Assembly: GCF_014859555.1 (NCBI RefSeq)
Contig: NZ_JACUTY010000001.1
Coordinates: 1-64,000 of the forward strand
Source: Thiomicrospira sp.
Lineage (GTDB): Bacteria; Pseudomonadota; Gammaproteobacteria; Thiomicrospirales; Thiomicrospiraceae
DNA: 64,000 nucleotides
Direction of reading: 5' to 3'
Shown here: one piece after another, positions 1-8,988 of the stretch
Position numbering within the stretch: the stretch's first letter is position 1
Layout: every line of letters starts with the position of its first letter
Notes under the pieces: model-generated
Databases searched by the model: none
Told to the model about the DNA's origin: nothing
What the model saw: only the letters and a program-made list of their open reading frames with translations
Translations under genes and position numbers: made by a program

Positions 1-62
1 GCCATGGCTACTGGAGCGGCTACGGCAGATGCGATAGCGATAGCTAGAATATTCTTTTTCAT
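1..62 (-). CDS. Exported protein, N-terminal signal peptide only (runs off the left edge)
   Basis: An ATG at 62 on the minus strand opens a frame that continues beyond base 1. The 20 complete codons read MKKNILAIAI followed by an Ala/Val-rich stretch ending near PVAMA. That is a typical Sec signal peptide: two lysines, a hydrophobic core and an AxA-type cleavage site. A good AGGAAG ribosome binding site sits just upstream of the ATG (about 68-73). Such leaders are common on outer-membrane porins, but the mature protein lies outside the window, so its identity is open. Confidence 0.7.
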   Translation of the reverse strand, partial: MKKNILAIAIASAVAAPVAM

Positions 63-105
63 GCTGTCTTCCTAATTAGTTAGTATTGAGTTTTGTTTTA
101 AAACT

Positions 106-123
106 GTTCGCTTTGGAGCGAAC
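106..123. other. Perfect 7-bp hairpin in the leader of the exported-protein gene
   Basis: GTTCGCT (106-112) and AGCGAAC (117-123) form a perfect stem around a TTGG loop. It lies in the 176-nt gap between bioD (end 239) and the exported-protein start (62), probably in the 5' untranslated region of the latter. It could stabilise the mRNA or regulate it. No T-run follows on either strand, so it is not a classical terminator. Nothing else in 63-238 could be assigned. Confidence 0.4.
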
Positions 124-238
124 TTGGAAGCTACTCTACTGTATAAAATTTATGGCGTGCAACTATGTGTGACGCAAAAACCACAAAAACAGGGCTTGTT
201 GTTTTTTTACAACAGTTGTTTGGGTTGTTAGGCGTGGC

Positions 239-892
239 TTAAAGCCGAATGGGGCTGAGTTGGGTTTGGTAGGGGTGGTGGATAAGTTGTTGATTTGGCA
301 ATTTATTTTTTAGGTCGATTAGGTTGTTGGGGTCGGCCTGTTGGCTGAGGTCGTTTAAAACAATGGCGGCGAGCGTTAAATGGCGCTGTTGAATCGCTTC
401 TAGGGTTAAAAGCGCATGATTTATGCAACCGAGCCGATTGCCGACCACTAAAATAATGGGTAACGCGAGTTGTTTGGCTAAATCGGCATTTAAAGCGTCA
501 TCACTTAAAGGTGATAAAAACCCGCCGGCACCTTCTACCAATAAAAATTCTGAGCTTGGCGCTTGGCAGGCTTGCACCAGGTCATCTAGCCCAATCGTTT
601 GGCCTGATTGCTGAATCGCACGCGCGGGCGAAATCGCGGCTTCGAATTGATAAGGGCAAATGGTTTGCAGTGAATCTTTGGTTTGGCTGGCTTGTTGCAG
701 GCGGTAGGCGTCTTCACTCAGCAGTGAACCATCCGCTTGCTTAATGCAACCAGAAGCAATGGGTTTACGGGGCGCGACGCTATAGCCCTGTTGCACTAAC
801 CCCATAGCGAGCGCACAGCTGATGTGGGTTTTGCCAATCTCGGTGTCGGTGCCGGTGATAAAGTAACCACCAGGCCTGGTTGTTGTCGACAT
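239..892 (-). CDS. bioD: Dethiobiotin synthetase
   Basis: 217 aa, a usual BioD length. The P-loop GTDTEIGKTH lies at about residues 14-23 and VEGAGGFLSPL at about 119-129, both family hallmarks of the ATP-dependent carboxylation and ring closure of DAPA to dethiobiotin. It lies 18 nt downstream of purC on the same strand, so it may be cotranscribed with the psiE-like gene and purC. bioA is about 9 kb away on the same strand. Residues 4-8 (TTRPG) just before the P-loop are written by a copy of the dispersed palindrome, which suggests insertion or selection of the motif in a tolerant N-terminal tail. Confidence 0.95.
   Translation of the reverse strand: MSTTTRPGGYFITGTDTEIGKTHISCALAMGLVQQGYSVAPRKPIASGCIKQADGSLLSEDAYRLQQASQTKDSLQTICPYQFEAAISPARAIQQSGQTIGLDDLVQACQAPSSEFLLVEGAGGFLSPLSDDALNADLAKQLALPIILVVGNRLGCINHALLTLEAIQQRHLTLAAIVLNDLSQQADPNNLIDLKNKLPNQQLIHHPYQTQLSPIRL
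870..879. repeat. Iterated palindrome CCAGGCCTGG, copy in bioD
   Basis: Exact 10-bp core with extended flanks (ACCACCAGGCCTGGTTGT). Read on the minus strand it encodes TRPG at residues 5-8 of BioD, before the P-loop. It is the only exact copy read in the AGG-CCT frame. Confidence 0.9.
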
Positions 893-910
893 TACTTTAT
901 AAACTAAGCA

Positions 911-1798
911 TTATTGGTTTTCAGTTAAACGGGCTTGGGCTTCTTGGTATTTTTCTAGGGTTTTGTTGACCACTTCGGTCGGCAAATCTGGGCCGGGGGC
1001 GGTTTTATCCCAATCTAAGGTTTCTAAATAATCCCGAATATATTGCTTGTCGAAACTCGGTGGGTTTTGGCCCGGCGTGTAGCTGGAGGCGGGCCAGAAA
1101 CGTGAGCTGTCGGGTGTTAAGGCTTCGTCGATTAAATAAATGGTGCCATTGGCGTCTTCACCAAATTCGAATTTGGTGTCGGCGATAATAATGCCGCGTT
1201 CAATTGCAAACTCGGCGGCTTGTTTGTAAAGCTGCAAGCTGTAGTCGCGCACTTGGTTGGCTTTGGCTTCACCGATGAGTTGGATCATGTCATCGAAACT
1301 AATATTGACATCGTGATCGCCGACTTCGGCTTTGCTGGAAGGGGTGAAAATCGGTTCGGGCAGTTGTTGGGCTTGCACCAGGCCTGGTGGTAAGGCGATG
1401 CCGCATACACTTTGGTGTTGTTGATATTCTTTCCAGCCCGAACCGACTAAATAACCGCGCACAATGGCTTCGACTGGTAGGGGTTTGAATTTACGCACGA
1501 TCACGCCGCGCCCGTCGAGCTGTTGAAGTTCGTCTGGGGTAAGGTAGTCGGCTAAGACTAAATCGCTGGCGATATGGTTGGGCAGGATGTTTTGGGTGCG
1601 TTTAAACCAGAACTGCGCGGTTTCGCTGAGAATACGACCTTTACCCGGAATCGGGGTGGGTAATATCACATCAAACGCCGACACCCGGTCGGTGGTGACA
1701 ATTAAGAGATGATCGGCATCTAGGTCGTAAATGTCGCGCACTTTGCCGCGATTAAGCAGTTTTAAACTGGTCAGGTTGGATTCGTATAACGCATTCAT
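911..1798 (-). CDS. purC: Phosphoribosylaminoimidazole-succinocarboxamide synthase (SAICAR synthetase)
   Basis: 295 aa, matching the longer PurC class. The opening region LLNRGKVRDIYDLD and TTDRVSAFDVILPTPIPGKG (about residues 14-53) binds ATP. SSKAEVGDHDVNI and the later DTKFEFG and EALTPDSSRFW segments are conserved in the family. The enzyme joins CAIR and aspartate in purine synthesis. Its ATG overlaps the stop of the upstream psiE-like gene by four bases (ATGA, 1795-1798), indicating translational coupling. Confidence 0.96.
   Translation of the reverse strand: MNALYESNLTSLKLLNRGKVRDIYDLDADHLLIVTTDRVSAFDVILPTPIPGKGRILSETAQFWFKRTQNILPNHIASDLVLADYLTPDELQQLDGRGVIVRKFKPLPVEAIVRGYLVGSGWKEYQQHQSVCGIALPPGLVQAQQLPEPIFTPSSKAEVGDHDVNISFDDMIQLIGEAKANQVRDYSLQLYKQAAEFAIERGIIIADTKFEFGEDANGTIYLIDEALTPDSSRFWPASSYTPGQNPPSFDKQYIRDYLETLDWDKTAPGPDLPTEVVNKTLEKYQEAQARLTENQ
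1378..1387. repeat. Iterated palindrome CCAGGCCTGG, copy in purC
   Basis: Exact core, extended to CACCAGGCCTGGTGGT. Read on the minus strand it gives PPGLV in the middle of PurC (about residue 136). Confidence 0.9.
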
Positions 1799-2277
1799 GA
1801 CAAGTTCTCCGATTCATCTGTGATTTTTTTGGTTTTATTTTCGACTTTTTTGGGCATGCTTGGCCATCTTGGGCCGGCACGGTCTTCGGCTGGGAATTTA
1901 AGCGAACCAAAGCGCAAGGCTAAAATGGATAGCGCAATCAATACAATGGTGAGGCCGACCGCGAGCATTTCGTATTCGGTGAGGTCTTTCATCTCTAAAA
2001 TCAAATAACGCGCCATCGCAATAATGGCGATATATAACGGTAGGCGGATTGGTAACTTACCGGAGTCGAGGTAAATCGCGACCATCGCTAAGACTTCTAA
2101 ATACAAAAACAATAACAACAGATCACCCAGCGTGACTTGGCCTTGGTTTATCATGTATTTGACTTCGGTATAACCGGCAAAAATCGTCGCTAGGGCGATA
2201 ATGGTGAGGCCAATAATCTCAAAAATGCCAATACCGCGACGGATAACGCTGGTGGTACGAGTATGTTGCGTGTCCAT
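1795..2277 (-). CDS. PsiE-family membrane protein
   Basis: 160 aa with four predicted membrane helices, near residues 17-36, 50-68, 78-93 and 103-121. The segments GDLLLLFLYLEVLAMVAIYLDSG and PLYIAIIAMARYLI resemble the phosphate-starvation-inducible PsiE family, whose function is not established. The soluble tail is charged (KKVENKTKKITDESE). The gene is first in an apparent psiE-like/purC/bioD unit and overlaps purC by four bases. No Pho box was recognised upstream. Family assignment is by recall of the pattern. Confidence 0.75.
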   Translation of the reverse strand: MDTQHTRTTSVIRRGIGIFEIIGLTIIALATIFAGYTEVKYMINQGQVTLGDLLLLFLYLEVLAMVAIYLDSGKLPIRLPLYIAIIAMARYLILEMKDLTEYEMLAVGLTIVLIALSILALRFGSLKFPAEDRAGPRWPSMPKKVENKTKKITDESENLS

Positions 2278-2325
2278 TTTGAACCTCTTTCATTTATGGG
2301 GGCGTTTGGCCGCATTATATTGTTT

Positions 2326-2354
2326 TTGACAAAGCTTGAGGTGAAATTTATTCG
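2326..2354 (+). promoter_or_regulatory. Candidate sigma-70 promoter for rpe
   Basis: TTGACA at 2326-2331, a 17-bp spacer, then TATTCG at 2349-2354. The -35 box is perfect and the -10 box is weak. It lies 62 bp upstream of the rpe start, the first gene of the rpe-gph-trp run. Confidence 0.5.
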
Positions 2355-2415
2355 GATGCTGGTAAAATGCATCGAATTCAATTTTATTAAAGTTTGTTAA
2401 AGACGAGGAAATATT

Positions 2416-3120
2416 ATGGCTAAGCAAGCAAACTGGATCGCACCGTCAATTTTATCGGCGGACTTCGCACAGTTAGGTAAAGATGTAAAAGATGTATTGG
2501 CCGCGGGTGCGGATGTGGTGCATTTTGATGTAATGGATAACCATTATGTGCCCAACTTAACGATTGGCCCATTGGTGTGTGAGTCGTTAAAAAAGTTTAT
2601 GGTGCGCGAAGGCTTAACGGCACCGATTGATGTGCATTTGATGGTGAAGCCGGTGGATCGTTTAATTGGTGATTTCGCCAGTGCGGGCGCGGATATTATT
2701 ACGTTCCACCCAGAGGCGTCTGAGCATATTGATCGTACATTACAGTTAATTAAAGCCGAAGGTTGTAAAGCTGGCCTGGTGTTTAACCCGGGAACGCCTT
2801 TAAGTTATTTGGACCATGTAATGGATAAAATCGACATGATTTTGATTATGTCGGTTAACCCTGGTTTTGGTGGTCAGGCGTTTATTCCACGTGCGTTAGA
2901 TAAATTGCGTGATGCGCGTAAGTTGATTGATGCCAGCGGCCAAGAAATTCGTTTGGAAATTGACGGTGGCGTTAAAGCGGAAAACATCGCTGAAGTGGCA
3001 GCGGCGGGTTGTGATACGTTTGTATCAGGTTCGGGCATTTTCAGTAAAGAAAACGCGAGTGACGCTAACCGTTACGACAGCATTATTAAACAAATGCGCG
3101 CAGAATTGGCTAAGGCTTAA
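2416..3120 (+). CDS. rpe: Ribulose-phosphate 3-epimerase
   Basis: 234 aa TIM-barrel enzyme that interconverts ribulose-5-P and xylulose-5-P in the pentose phosphate pathway and the Calvin cycle. Visible signatures are [13 protein letters not shown] (residues 9-21), [12 protein letters not shown] with a metal-binding His/Asp pair, [18 protein letters not shown] and the barrel-closing DGGV. A GAGGAAA ribosome binding site precedes the ATG. In an autotroph this could double as the Calvin-cycle epimerase, but no RuBisCO gene is in the window to confirm that. Confidence 0.96.
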   Translation: MAKQANWIAPSILSADFAQLGKDVKDVLAAGADVVHFDVMDNHYVPNLTIGPLVCESLKKFMVREGLTAPIDVHLMVKPVDRLIGDFASAGADIITFHPEASEHIDRTLQLIKAEGCKAGLVFNPGTPLSYLDHVMDKIDMILIMSVNPGFGGQAFIPRALDKLRDARKLIDASGQEIRLEIDGGVKAENIAEVAAAGCDTFVSGSGIFSKENASDANRYDSIIKQMRAELAKA

Positions 3121-3138
3121 TGCTTTTAAAAGCTATGA

Positions 3139-3260
3139 ACCACGAAGAGCACGAAGTACACGAAGTTTTGTAGGGTTCCCGTTGAGTGTTTCGCCGTGCT
3201 GCTTACTATTAGGTGCGGTGAAACTAAATCGGTCTTCGTGACCTTCGTGTTCTTCGTGGT
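3139..3260. repeat. Inverted-repeat element with 9-bp tandem CACGAAG units
   Basis: The left arm (3139-3165) is three 9-bp units: ACCACGAAG, AGCACGAAG, TACACGAAG. The right arm (3234-3260) is its near-exact inverse, 24 of 27 positions matching, with 68 bp between. The element fills most of the rpe-gph gap and would fold into a long hairpin in the mRNA. Similar CACGAAG-type repeats occur in intergenic DNA of many bacteria and generate spurious reading frames rich in His and Glu. It carries no transposase, so it is a MITE-like or REP-like repeat. Confidence 0.8.
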
Positions 3261-3277
3261 AAAACAAGAGAAATAAA

Positions 3278-3958
3278 ATGACACAAAAAATAAAACCGGG
3301 CTTTGTTCTATTAGATTTGGATGGCACTTTAATTGATAGCGTGCCGGACTTGGCCTATTGCGTTGACGAAATGATGAAACAACTCGATATGCCAGTGCGT
3401 GGCGAAAACGCGGTGCGTGATTGGGTGGGTAATGGGGTTGAACGTTTGGTACGCCGTGCGTTAATTAACGCGGTGGATGGCGAACCGGATGAAACCTTGT
3501 TTGAAAAAGCCTATCCGATTTTCTTGGAGCTTTATAAACACAACACATCACAACGTAGCTGTGTTTATGATGGCGTGAAACAAGGCCTTGAGTGGATGCT
3601 GGCGAACGGTTACCGTTTAAGTTGCGTGACTAATAAAGCCGAAGCTTTTACGATCCCGTTGTTAAAAGACAAGGGTTTGTTTGATTACTTTGAGTTTGTG
3701 GTTAGCGGCGATACTTGCACAGAGAAAAAACCGCATCCGATGCCTTTATTGCATGCGGCCAAACTAATGGGTGTAGCACCGGAAAATGCCTTGATGTTGG
3801 GCGATTCTAAAAGTGATGTGAAGGCGGCACGTGCGGCAGGTTTTCATATTTTCTGTATGACCTATGGTTATAACCACGGCGAAGACATTCGCAATTATGA
3901 GCCGGATGTGGTGATGGATTCGATGACCGAGTTGACGAATTACTTAGAGGCAAAATAA
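3278..3958 (+). CDS. gph: Phosphoglycolate phosphatase (HAD family)
   Basis: 226 aa. The HAD nucleophile motif is [11 protein letters not shown] (Asp13 nucleophile, Asp15 acid/base). The other conserved motifs are SCVTNK, the KKPHPMP lysine region and [12 protein letters not shown], which supplies the metal-binding aspartates. It removes phosphate from 2-phosphoglycolate, the product of RuBisCO oxygenation or of DNA repair. It is followed after 5 nt by trpE, the common proteobacterial rpe-gph-trp arrangement. Confidence 0.93.
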   Translation: MTQKIKPGFVLLDLDGTLIDSVPDLAYCVDEMMKQLDMPVRGENAVRDWVGNGVERLVRRALINAVDGEPDETLFEKAYPIFLELYKHNTSQRSCVYDGVKQGLEWMLANGYRLSCVTNKAEAFTIPLLKDKGLFDYFEFVVSGDTCTEKKPHPMPLLHAAKLMGVAPENALMLGDSKSDVKAARAAGFHIFCMTYGYNHGEDIRNYEPDVVMDSMTELTNYLEAK

Positions 3959-3963
3959 TTGAC

Positions 3964-5478
3964 ATGAGCGCTCAAACCCAACCCTATTTTGATGAGCTGG
4001 CCAAACAAGGTTATAGCCATGCGCCGGTAATGCGCACCTTGTTGGCTGACTTTGAAACGCCTTTGTCGGTTTACACTAAATTGGCGAATGCACCCTATTC
4101 TTATTTATTTGAATCGGTGCAGGGTGGCGATAAATGGGGGCGTTATTCGATTATTGGTTTACCTTCGGATACACATATTCGGGTGGACGGTCAACAAGTG
4201 CGCGTGTTGTGCGGCGGTGAGGTGATTGAACATCAAGTCGCGACCGATCCGCTGGCTTGGTTGGAGGCTTATCAAACCCAGTTTAAGGTGTTGGATAATG
4301 CCGAATTGCCTAAGTTTTGCGGTGGTTTAGTCGGTTATTTTGGCTATGACACGGTGCGTTATGTTGAGCCGCGTTTGGCACAAACTCAACCGACACGTGA
4401 CGATGTGGCAACGCCGGATATTTTATTGATGGTGTCGCGTGAGCTGGTGGTATTTGATAATTTAAGCGGCCAAGTGCATGTGATTATTCAGGCGGATTTA
4501 TCTAAACCCAATGCGTTTAAACAAGCGCAGTTACGGATTGATGAGTTAGAGCAACAACTGAGTCAGCCGTTTGAAAAACCCGATAGCTTTGCCGCCGACA
4601 GCCAAGTGGATGAAGCGGATTTTACGTCTAGTTTTGGCGAGCAAGCGTTTAAAGACGCGGTAGATAAGGTGAAAGAATACATTTTATCGGGTGATGCGAT
4701 GCAGGTGGTGTTATCGCAGCAAATGTCGATTGAATTTAAGCAATCGTCGATGGATTTGTACCGTGCTTTGCGTTATTTAAATCCGTCACCTTATATGTTT
4801 TATTTGAATCTGGATGACTTTCAGATTGTAGGTTCGTCGCCCGAGATTTTAGTGCGTTTGGAAGATAATTTAGTCACGGTACGCCCGATTGCGGGGACTC
4901 GTCGGCGTGGCACGGATGTCGAAAAAGATCGCGCACTTGAGCAGGATTTATTAAACGACCCGAAAGAAGTCGCTGAGCATTTAATGCTGATTGATTTAGG
5001 ACGTAACGATGTCGGGCGCATTGCGCAGGTGGGCAGTGTCAAACTCACCGAAAAAATGATTGTTGAGCGTTATTCGCATGTGATGCATATTGTGTCGAAT
5101 GTGGATGGCACCTTAAAGCCCGGGTTGTCGCCGTTAGAAGTGTTGCGTGCCACTTTCCCTGCGGGCACGGTTTCGGGTGCGCCTAAAATTCGGGCGATGC
5201 AGCTTATTGACGAGCTCGAACCGGTTAAACGTGGCGTTTACGCTGGTGCAGTAGGTTATTTAGGTTGGCATGGCAATATGGATACCGCGATTGCGATTCG
5301 TACGGCGGTGATTAAAAATGGCCGTTTGTATGTGCAAGCCGGTGCGGGCATTGTGGCTGATTCGGTGCCGCAAAGCGAGTGGGACGAAACCATGAATAAA
5401 GGCCGCGCCGTGTTCCGCGCGGCGGAATTTGTCAGCCAAGGTATGCGTACCGATAACCCTTCCTCTTCACACCGATAA
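3964..5478 (+). CDS. trpE: Anthranilate synthase component I
   Basis: 504 aa chorismate-binding enzyme that forms anthranilate using ammonia from TrpG. Feedback-site features are in the N-terminal third. The chorismate-binding domain includes [55 protein letters not shown] and the C-terminal GAGIVADS. It begins 5 nt after gph and is followed 17 nt later by trpG. No leader peptide with tandem Trp codons was found before it, so attenuation of the E. coli kind is not supported here. Confidence 0.97.
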   Translation: MSAQTQPYFDELAKQGYSHAPVMRTLLADFETPLSVYTKLANAPYSYLFESVQGGDKWGRYSIIGLPSDTHIRVDGQQVRVLCGGEVIEHQVATDPLAWLEAYQTQFKVLDNAELPKFCGGLVGYFGYDTVRYVEPRLAQTQPTRDDVATPDILLMVSRELVVFDNLSGQVHVIIQADLSKPNAFKQAQLRIDELEQQLSQPFEKPDSFAADSQVDEADFTSSFGEQAFKDAVDKVKEYILSGDAMQVVLSQQMSIEFKQSSMDLYRALRYLNPSPYMFYLNLDDFQIVGSSPEILVRLEDNLVTVRPIAGTRRRGTDVEKDRALEQDLLNDPKEVAEHLMLIDLGRNDVGRIAQVGSVKLTEKMIVERYSHVMHIVSNVDGTLKPGLSPLEVLRATFPAGTVSGAPKIRAMQLIDELEPVKRGVYAGAVGYLGWHGNMDTAIAIRTAVIKNGRLYVQAGAGIVADSVPQSEWDETMNKGRAVFRAAEFVSQGMRTDNPSSSHR

Positions 5479-5495
5479 CCATAGGTATAAGTTTT

Positions 5496-6089
5496 ATGTT
5501 ACTGATGATTGATAACTACGATTCGTTTACCTATAACCTGGTGCAATATTTTGGTGAGCTGGGGCAAGAGGTGTTGGTGCATCGAAATGATCAGATTTCA
5601 ATTGAACAGGTTGAAGACCTAAAGCCAGATTTTTTGGTGATTTCTCCGGGCCCCTGCACGCCGAATGAAGCCGGCATTTCGGTGGCAACGATTAAACATT
5701 TTGCCGGTAAAGTACCGATTTTGGGTGTGTGTTTGGGGCATCAAGCAATTGGTCAGGCGTTTGGTGGAAAGATTATTCGTGCAAAGCAGGCGATGCATGG
5801 CAAAACTTCGCCGGTTTATCATCACAACACTGGTGTATTCAGCGATTTGCCGAATCCGGTGCAAACCACGCGTTATCATTCGCTGGTGATTGAACAGGCT
5901 AGTATGCCGGACTGTTTAGAAGTGACGGCTTGGACACAGGACGAGCAAGGTGGTGTGGATGAAGTTATGGGCGTGCGCCATAAAACACTCGCCATTGAAG
6001 GGGTGCAATTTCATCCAGAGTCGATTTTGACCGAACAAGGTCACAAAATGTTACAGAATTTTTTAAATCAAACACGGGGTGGCGTATGA
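5496..6089 (+). CDS. trpG: Anthranilate synthase component II (glutamine amidotransferase)
   Basis: 197 aa class I amidotransferase that supplies ammonia to TrpE. The nucleophile is Cys79 in [15 protein letters not shown]. The His-Glu pair is in [13 protein letters not shown] near residue 172. The N-terminal [14 protein letters not shown] is typical of TrpG/PabA. In many bacteria one TrpG also serves PabB in folate synthesis. It is a stand-alone protein, not fused to trpD, and overlaps trpD by four bases. Confidence 0.96.
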   Translation: MLLMIDNYDSFTYNLVQYFGELGQEVLVHRNDQISIEQVEDLKPDFLVISPGPCTPNEAGISVATIKHFAGKVPILGVCLGHQAIGQAFGGKIIRAKQAMHGKTSPVYHHNTGVFSDLPNPVQTTRYHSLVIEQASMPDCLEVTAWTQDEQGGVDEVMGVRHKTLAIEGVQFHPESILTEQGHKMLQNFLNQTRGGV

Positions 6090-7105
6090 CGCTTTCGGAC
6101 GCGTTAAGTCGATTATTACGACGTGAGAATTTAAGTGGCACCGAAATGCAATCGGTGATGCAAACCTTGATGTCCGGTGACGCCACGGATGCGCAAATTG
6201 GCGGTTTATTAATGGCTTTACGCATGAAAGGCGAAACCATTGAAGAAATTGCGGCGGCGGCCCAAGTAATGCGTGATTTATCCAGCCGTGTGGAATTGGA
6301 CGACCGCAGTCATTTAGTGGATACCTGCGGTACGGGTGGGGATGGTGCGAATATATTTAACGTCTCAACCGCCACCGCGTTTGTCGCATCGGCCGCAGGT
6401 GCTCGTGTAGCAAAACACGGCAACCGTTCGGTATCGAGTAAGTCTGGCAGTGCGGATGTGCTGGAAGCGGCGGGTGTGAACTTGAATTTAAGTGTCAACC
6501 AGGTTGCGGCTTGTATTGAAGAAGTGGGGGTGGGCTTTATGTTTGCGCCAGCCCATCATGGCGCGATGAAGCATGTGGTGGCGGCACGCAAAGAACTCGG
6601 TGTGCGCACCATTTTTAACGTGCTGGGGCCGCTGACTAACCCGGCACAAGCGCCTTATCAAGTGCTGGGTGTGTATGATCGCGATTTGTTAGTGCCATTT
6701 GCGCAGGTGCTAAAACAGTTAGGCTCGGAGCATGTGATGGTGGTGCATGCCGAAGACGGTTTGGATGAAATTTCGGTAACCTGCCCAACCCATGTGGCGG
6801 AATTAAAGCAGGGTCAAATACGTGAGTGGACGATTGATCCGCAAGAATATGATATGGATCACGTGAGTTTAGAAGGACTGGCGGTAGACTCGGCGCAACA
6901 GAGCTTGAATATTATCCGCGCCGCGTTTAACAACTCAGACGGCGCGGCGAAAGATATTATTTGCTTAAATGCGGGCGCGGCCTTATATGTAGCCGGCATT
7001 TCGAACAGTTTTGCAGAAGGCGTGTTGTTAGCACGCAGCACGATTGCCCAAGGCTTGGCGCAGCAAAAATTGGATCAATTTATACAATTTACACAGGCTA
7101 TTTGA
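6086..7105 (+). CDS. trpD: Anthranilate phosphoribosyltransferase
   Basis: 339 aa. The PRPP-binding motif [23 protein letters not shown] lies near residues 75-97, followed by [19 protein letters not shown] and the [12 protein letters not shown] anthranilate site. It transfers the phosphoribosyl group to anthranilate. Its ATG overlaps the trpG stop, and its own stop overlaps the trpC start (TGATG), so trpGDC are tightly coupled. The length matches the family. Confidence 0.96.
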   Translation: MTLSDALSRLLRRENLSGTEMQSVMQTLMSGDATDAQIGGLLMALRMKGETIEEIAAAAQVMRDLSSRVELDDRSHLVDTCGTGGDGANIFNVSTATAFVASAAGARVAKHGNRSVSSKSGSADVLEAAGVNLNLSVNQVAACIEEVGVGFMFAPAHHGAMKHVVAARKELGVRTIFNVLGPLTNPAQAPYQVLGVYDRDLLVPFAQVLKQLGSEHVMVVHAEDGLDEISVTCPTHVAELKQGQIREWTIDPQEYDMDHVSLEGLAVDSAQQSLNIIRAAFNNSDGAAKDIICLNAGAALYVAGISNSFAEGVLLARSTIAQGLAQQKLDQFIQFTQAI

Positions 7106-7899
7106 TGAGCAGACCAACCATTTTAAATAAGATTATCGAACGCAAATTTGCAGAAATCAGTGCGCAATGGCCAAGTGTTAGTTTAGATCAAATGAAACAG
7201 CTCGCCGTACAAGCCGATGCACCGCGCGGTTTTGTTAAAGCGATGCAAGCTAAGCTGGATGCCGGTAAACCAGCCGTGATTGCCGAAATTAAAAAGGCAT
7301 CCCCCAGTAAAGGGGTGTTACGTGATCCGTTTGATCCGGTGGCGATTGCTAAAAGTTACGAGCAACATGGCGCGGCTTGTTTGTCTATTTTGACGGATGT
7401 GGATTTTTTTCAAGGTTCGCGTGATTATTTAGAGCAAGCGCGTGCCGCGGTGTCGTTGCCGGTTATTCGCAAAGATTTTATGGTGGAGCCTTATCAGGTA
7501 TACGAAGCTCGTGCGATGGGGGCGGACTGTATCTTGTTGATTGTAGCGGCCTTAGATAACGAAAAGATGGTCGAACTTGCCGAGTTGGCGCAGGGTTTGG
7601 GAATGGATGTGTTGATCGAAGTACACGATGTGCAAGAGCTTGAACGCGCACTGGCGATTGACTTACCCTTAATTGGTATTAATAACCGCAATTTGCATAA
7701 CTTTGAAGTGAGTTTGCAGACGACCTTGGATTTATTGGATGCGATCCCCGAAGGCCGTATTGTGGTAACTGAAAGCGGTATTTTTACGCCACAAGATGTG
7801 CAGTTAATGCGAGACCATAACGTGAACAGCTTTTTGATCGGTGAGGCGTTTATGCGGGCGCATGATCCGGGTGAAGCTTTAAGTCAGTTATTTAAATAG
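7105..7899 (+). CDS. trpC: Indole-3-glycerol phosphate synthase
   Basis: 264 aa. The start is the ATG in the TGATG overlap with trpD, because [14 protein letters not shown] matches the family N-terminus. The frame is open further upstream, but that part is trpD in another phase. Conserved pieces are [46 protein letters not shown] and VTESGI. It is a monofunctional TrpC without the TrpF domain. trpF, trpB and trpA are not adjacent, so the pathway is split as in pseudomonads. Confidence 0.96.
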   Translation: MSRPTILNKIIERKFAEISAQWPSVSLDQMKQLAVQADAPRGFVKAMQAKLDAGKPAVIAEIKKASPSKGVLRDPFDPVAIAKSYEQHGAACLSILTDVDFFQGSRDYLEQARAAVSLPVIRKDFMVEPYQVYEARAMGADCILLIVAALDNEKMVELAELAQGLGMDVLIEVHDVQELERALAIDLPLIGINNRNLHNFEVSLQTTLDLLDAIPEGRIVVTESGIFTPQDVQLMRDHNVNSFLIGEAFMRAHDPGEALSQLFK

Positions 7900-7912
7900 T
7901 CCGTATCATAAG

Positions 7913-7958
7913 CAGGCCTGGTGGTTTGAATTCTCAAGCACCAGGTCTGGTTGTTTTG
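7913..7958 (+). terminator. Terminator of the trp unit built from two inverted copies of the iterated palindrome
   Basis: CAGGCCTGGTG (7913-7923) pairs with CACCAGGTCTG (7939-7949) along 11 positions with a single G-U pair. The loop is 15 nt and the tail is TTGTTTTG. Each arm is a copy of the dispersed palindrome, the second with one change (GGTCTGG). It lies 13 nt after the trpC stop and before the OsmC-like gene. Confidence 0.7.
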
Positions 7959-8002
7959 TCTGGAAGCTTATTAATTTAAAGCTTGAAAAGAGGAGCTCGA
8001 AA

Positions 8003-8428
8003 GTGGATAAAATCGCAACCGTAAAATGGCTGGACAATATGAGTTTTGTCGGCCAAACCGAATCCGGTCACTCAGTGGTGATGGATGGCCCGCCCGCGAT
8101 TGGCGGCAACAACTTGGGTGCGCGCCCAATGGAAATGGTGTTGTTGGGTTTAGGTGGCTGCACCGCGATTGATGTGATTATGATGCTGCAAAAAGGCAAA
8201 CAAGATGTGCGAGATTGCCGCATTGAAGTGAGTGCTGAACGTGCCGAAACCCTGCCCAAAGTTTATACCAAAATTCACGTGCAATATATTGTCGAAGGCA
8301 AGGACTTAGCGGAAGCAAAAGTGGCACGCGCGGTGAGTTTATCGTCTGAAAAGTATTGTTCGGTATCGAAAATGCTTGAAGCGGCGGTTGAAATGTCGCA
8401 TGGCTTTGAAATTGTGCAAATCAATTAA
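8003..8428 (+). CDS. OsmC-family protein (peroxiredoxin-like fold)
   Basis: 141 aa, starting at a GTG with a GAGGAGC ribosome binding site upstream. The two family cysteines are visible at Cys53 (GLGGCTAID) and Cys119 (SSEKYCSVSKML). The sequence resembles the YhfA branch of OsmC proteins. Relatives of the OsmC/Ohr superfamily reduce organic hydroperoxides, but YhfA-like members lack an assigned role, so only the fold and likely thiol chemistry can be claimed. It is separated from trpC by a terminator and probably has its own promoter. Confidence 0.85.
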   Translation: MDKIATVKWLDNMSFVGQTESGHSVVMDGPPAIGGNNLGARPMEMVLLGLGGCTAIDVIMMLQKGKQDVRDCRIEVSAERAETLPKVYTKIHVQYIVEGKDLAEAKVARAVSLSSEKYCSVSKMLEAAVEMSHGFEIVQIN

Positions 8429-8436
8429 ATCACAAC

Positions 8437-8464
8437 TTGCAATTTTTAATTATGTGGGCATAAT
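8437..8464 (+). promoter_or_regulatory. Candidate sigma-70 promoter for speD-speE
   Basis: TTGCAA at 8437-8442 and CATAAT at 8459-8464 with a 16-bp spacer, 45 bp upstream of speD in the 80-nt gap after the OsmC-like gene. Confidence 0.45.
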
Positions 8465-8508
8465 CGCCTCTCTTTTTTAAAATTTTTACGTAGGAAGGTG
8501 GGCCATAC

Positions 8509-8988
8509 ATGCCTGAAAATATTCTAAAAACCGGTAACGAACACTTTGAGATCATTGAAAAAACCACGGTGATTGAGTCTAACTGGCCGACCCACGATCA
8601 AGCGGTGGAAGACTTAACTCAAGATCATTTTATTGTACGAGACGGCAAAGAGTATGCAGGCACCCATCTGATTATCGACCTTTGGGGGGCGAAGCGTTTA
8701 GATGAGTTGGATTTAATGGAAAAGGCATTACGTGACGCGGTCGAAGCCGCCGGTGCGACCTTACTGCATATCCATTTGCATCACTTCACCCCTAATGGTG
8801 GTATTTCCGGTGTGGCGGTTTTGGCGGAGTCGCACATTAGTGTGCACAGCTGGCCGGAGCGTGATTTTGCCGCGTTTGACGTGTTTATGTGTGGCGATGC
8901 GGTGCCGGAAAAAGCGATTGATGTGTTAAAACAGGCCTTTTCGCCCACTCAAGTTAATGTCAATACCATTTTACGTGGTGAAGTTTAA
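8509..8988 (+). CDS. speD: S-adenosylmethionine decarboxylase proenzyme
   Basis: 159 aa, pyruvoyl-dependent class 1B. Self-cleavage is expected at Glu107-Ser108 in LAESHISVHSWPE, which turns the serine into the pyruvoyl group. Cys128 in FMCGD is the conserved active-site thiol. It supplies the aminopropyl donor for spermidine. It carries about 40 extra N-terminal residues compared with short Bacillus-type SpeH proteins. An AGGAAGG ribosome binding site lies upstream of the ATG. It abuts speE with no gap. Confidence 0.94.
   Translation: MPENILKTGNEHFEIIEKTTVIESNWPTHDQAVEDLTQDHFIVRDGKEYAGTHLIIDLWGAKRLDELDLMEKALRDAVEAAGATLLHIHLHHFTPNGGISGVAVLAESHISVHSWPERDFAAFDVFMCGDAVPEKAIDVLKQAFSPTQVNVNTILRGEV

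Noticed and set aside
3133..3327. Minus-strand frame with HEEHEGHED-type sequence
   Set aside because: It is the translation of the CACGAAG inverted repeat and overlaps gph. Such His/Glu-rich frames are a known artefact of this repeat type.
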